A stretch of 64,000 bases of DNA. It comes from Ancylobacter polymorphus. Its GTDB lineage: Bacteria > Pseudomonadota > Alphaproteobacteria > Rhizobiales > Xanthobacteraceae. This document shows positions 63,174-64,000 of this stretch, one piece after another. The notes below the pieces were generated by a model. It saw only the letters and a list, made by a program, of their open reading frames with translations, did not search any database and was not told where the DNA came from. The stretch covers positions 62,001 through 126,000 of the forward strand of contig NZ_JAUSUI010000003.1 of the NCBI RefSeq assembly GCF_030813495.1, in the 5' to 3' direction. A program made the position numbers and the translations under genes. Each line of letters starts with the position of its first letter. Positions within the stretch are counted from its first letter, which is position 1.

Positions 63174-64000
63174 TCAGGCGAAGCCCTTGTCCTCGCTCGC
63201 GCGCCAGCGCGTCGCCCGGGCCTCGAAGGCCACGAGGGCGTAGTTGAGCAGGAAGCCGATGACGGTGAGCGTCAGGATCCCCGCATACATGCGGTCGGTT
63301 TCCAGCATCAGCGAGGAATTCTGGATGAGGTAGCCAATGCCCGACTGGGCGGCGAGCATCTCCGCCGCGATCACCGAGAACAGCGAGCTTTTCACCCCCA
63401 GCCGCGCGCCGGCGACGATGGAGGGGATGGCGGAGGGCAGGATCACCTTTCGGAAGAGATTCCAGTCCGAGGTGCCCATGGAGCGCGCCGCTTTCAGGTG
63501 CAGCGGATCGACCGACTTCACCCCGACGATGGTGTTGACCAGCAGGAAGAACACGGCAGCATAGAAGGTGATGGCGATCTTCGAGGCTTCGCCGATGCCC
63601 AGCACCAGGATGAACACCGGCAGCAGCGCGAATTGCGAGGTGTTGCGCAACGCCTGCACCAGAAAGTCGCTCACCTTCTCGAACAATGCGTAACGTCCCA
63701 TCAGCAGCCCGAGCGGGAGGGCGACGGCCACGGCTAGGCCGAAGCCGATGGCGGCGCGCTGCAGGCTGATGCCGATATGTTGCGCCAGCAGGCCGCTGCC
63801 GATCATCTCGCCCAGCGCCGCCAGCACCTGGCTGAGCGGGGGAAAGAAGATCGAGTTGATCCAGCCGAGGCGCGGCGCCAGCTCCCAGGCCAGGGCGAGC
63901 ACGAGCAGCGCCGGCAGGCCGAGGCCGATGGCACTGATGGCGTGGCGCAGCGAGGACGGGGCGGGCAGGAAGGCCGGCCGGCTCCACCAGACGCGCGGGG
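63174..64000 (-). CDS. ssuC: Aliphatic sulfonate ABC transporter permease (SsuC-like), cut by the window end
   Basis: The frame is open to the last base of the window. Its visible ~275 residues include RVWWSRPAFLPAPSSLRHAI, six membrane helices and the EAA loop AARSMGTSDWNLFRKVILPSAIPSIVAG, here cited as SMGTSDWNLFRKVILP. That matches SsuC/TauC permeases. It runs toward ssuA on the same strand. The start codon and the ATPase partner ssuB are outside the window. Confidence 0.9.
   Translation of the reverse strand, partial: PRVWWSRPAFLPAPSSLRHAISAIGLGLPALLVLALAWELAPRLGWINSIFFPPLSQVLAALGEMIGSGLLAQHIGISLQRAAIGFGLAVAVALPLGLLMGRYALFEKVSDFLVQALRNTSQFALLPVFILVLGIGEASKIAITFYAAVFFLLVNTIVGVKSVDPLHLKAARSMGTSDWNLFRKVILPSAIPSIVAGARLGVKSSLFSVIAAEMLAAQSGIGYLIQNSSLMLETDRMYAGILTLTVIGFLLNYALVAFEARATRWRASEDKGFA

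Overview
This is a GC-rich (about 65-70%) chromosomal window from an alphaproteobacterium. The complete sox cluster (soxRSVWXYZABCD plus soxF), the type II sulfide:quinone reductase module, TRAP and sugar ABC operons, and short spacers with many ATGA start/stop overlaps fit a thiosulfate-oxidising Hyphomicrobiales bacterium of the Xanthobacteraceae (Starkeya/Ancylobacter type). The genus is an inference; no rRNA or tRNA gene is present to confirm it.

Left part (1-7.9 kb): a decayed IS21 end, an XRE-type regulator, a two-gene type I secretion system (ABC ATPase and membrane-fusion protein) and its probable substrate, a 757-residue chitinase-like protein with CBM, FN3 and GH18 domains between two copies of the same ~85-residue module.

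Sulfur-oxidation core (7.9-24.4 kb): soxYZBCD-dsrE-soxF on the minus strand face soxAX on the plus strand. soxVW are convergent with soxX, and soxS, soxR and a YeeE-type transporter (soxT) follow. Next come a second ArsR regulator, a peroxiredoxin, a persulfide dioxygenase, a DUF442-SQR fusion and a TauE exporter. Together they would oxidise thiosulfate completely to sulfate and sulfide through persulfide to sulfite. AT-rich inverted repeats sit in the divergent promoters and are candidate sites for the two ArsR repressors.

Envelope redox block (24.4-29.7 kb): dsbD, a DsbA-like thiol protein and an L,D-transpeptidase form one operon, divergent from a QseBC/PmrAB-like two-component system. A CTTAAG-N5-CTTAAG box lies between them, and a second copy lies at 19.7 kb.

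Catabolic islands (29.7-54.6 kb): an IS3-family remnant; a TRAP transporter with a gamma-glutamyltransferase; an unusual AraC-acetamidase fusion; an aldehyde dehydrogenase beside a decayed oxidoreductase and a nonsense-split PuuR-like regulator; a DeoR/DUF1537 kinase/PdxA operon for four-carbon sugar acids; and a ten-gene sugar or polyol operon (ABC transporter, LacI regulator, lactonase-like hydrolase, three dehydrogenases) with a tandem perfect operator at its head.

Right part (54.6-64 kb): a three-gene operon (GT2 glycosyltransferase, LtaS-like phosphotransferase, IspD-like cytidylyltransferase) that looks like a surface polyol-phosphate pathway; an amidase; a flavoprotein; a truncated, frameshifted ssuD; an Rrf2 regulator; and ssuA/ssuC of a sulfonate importer, the latter cut by the window end.
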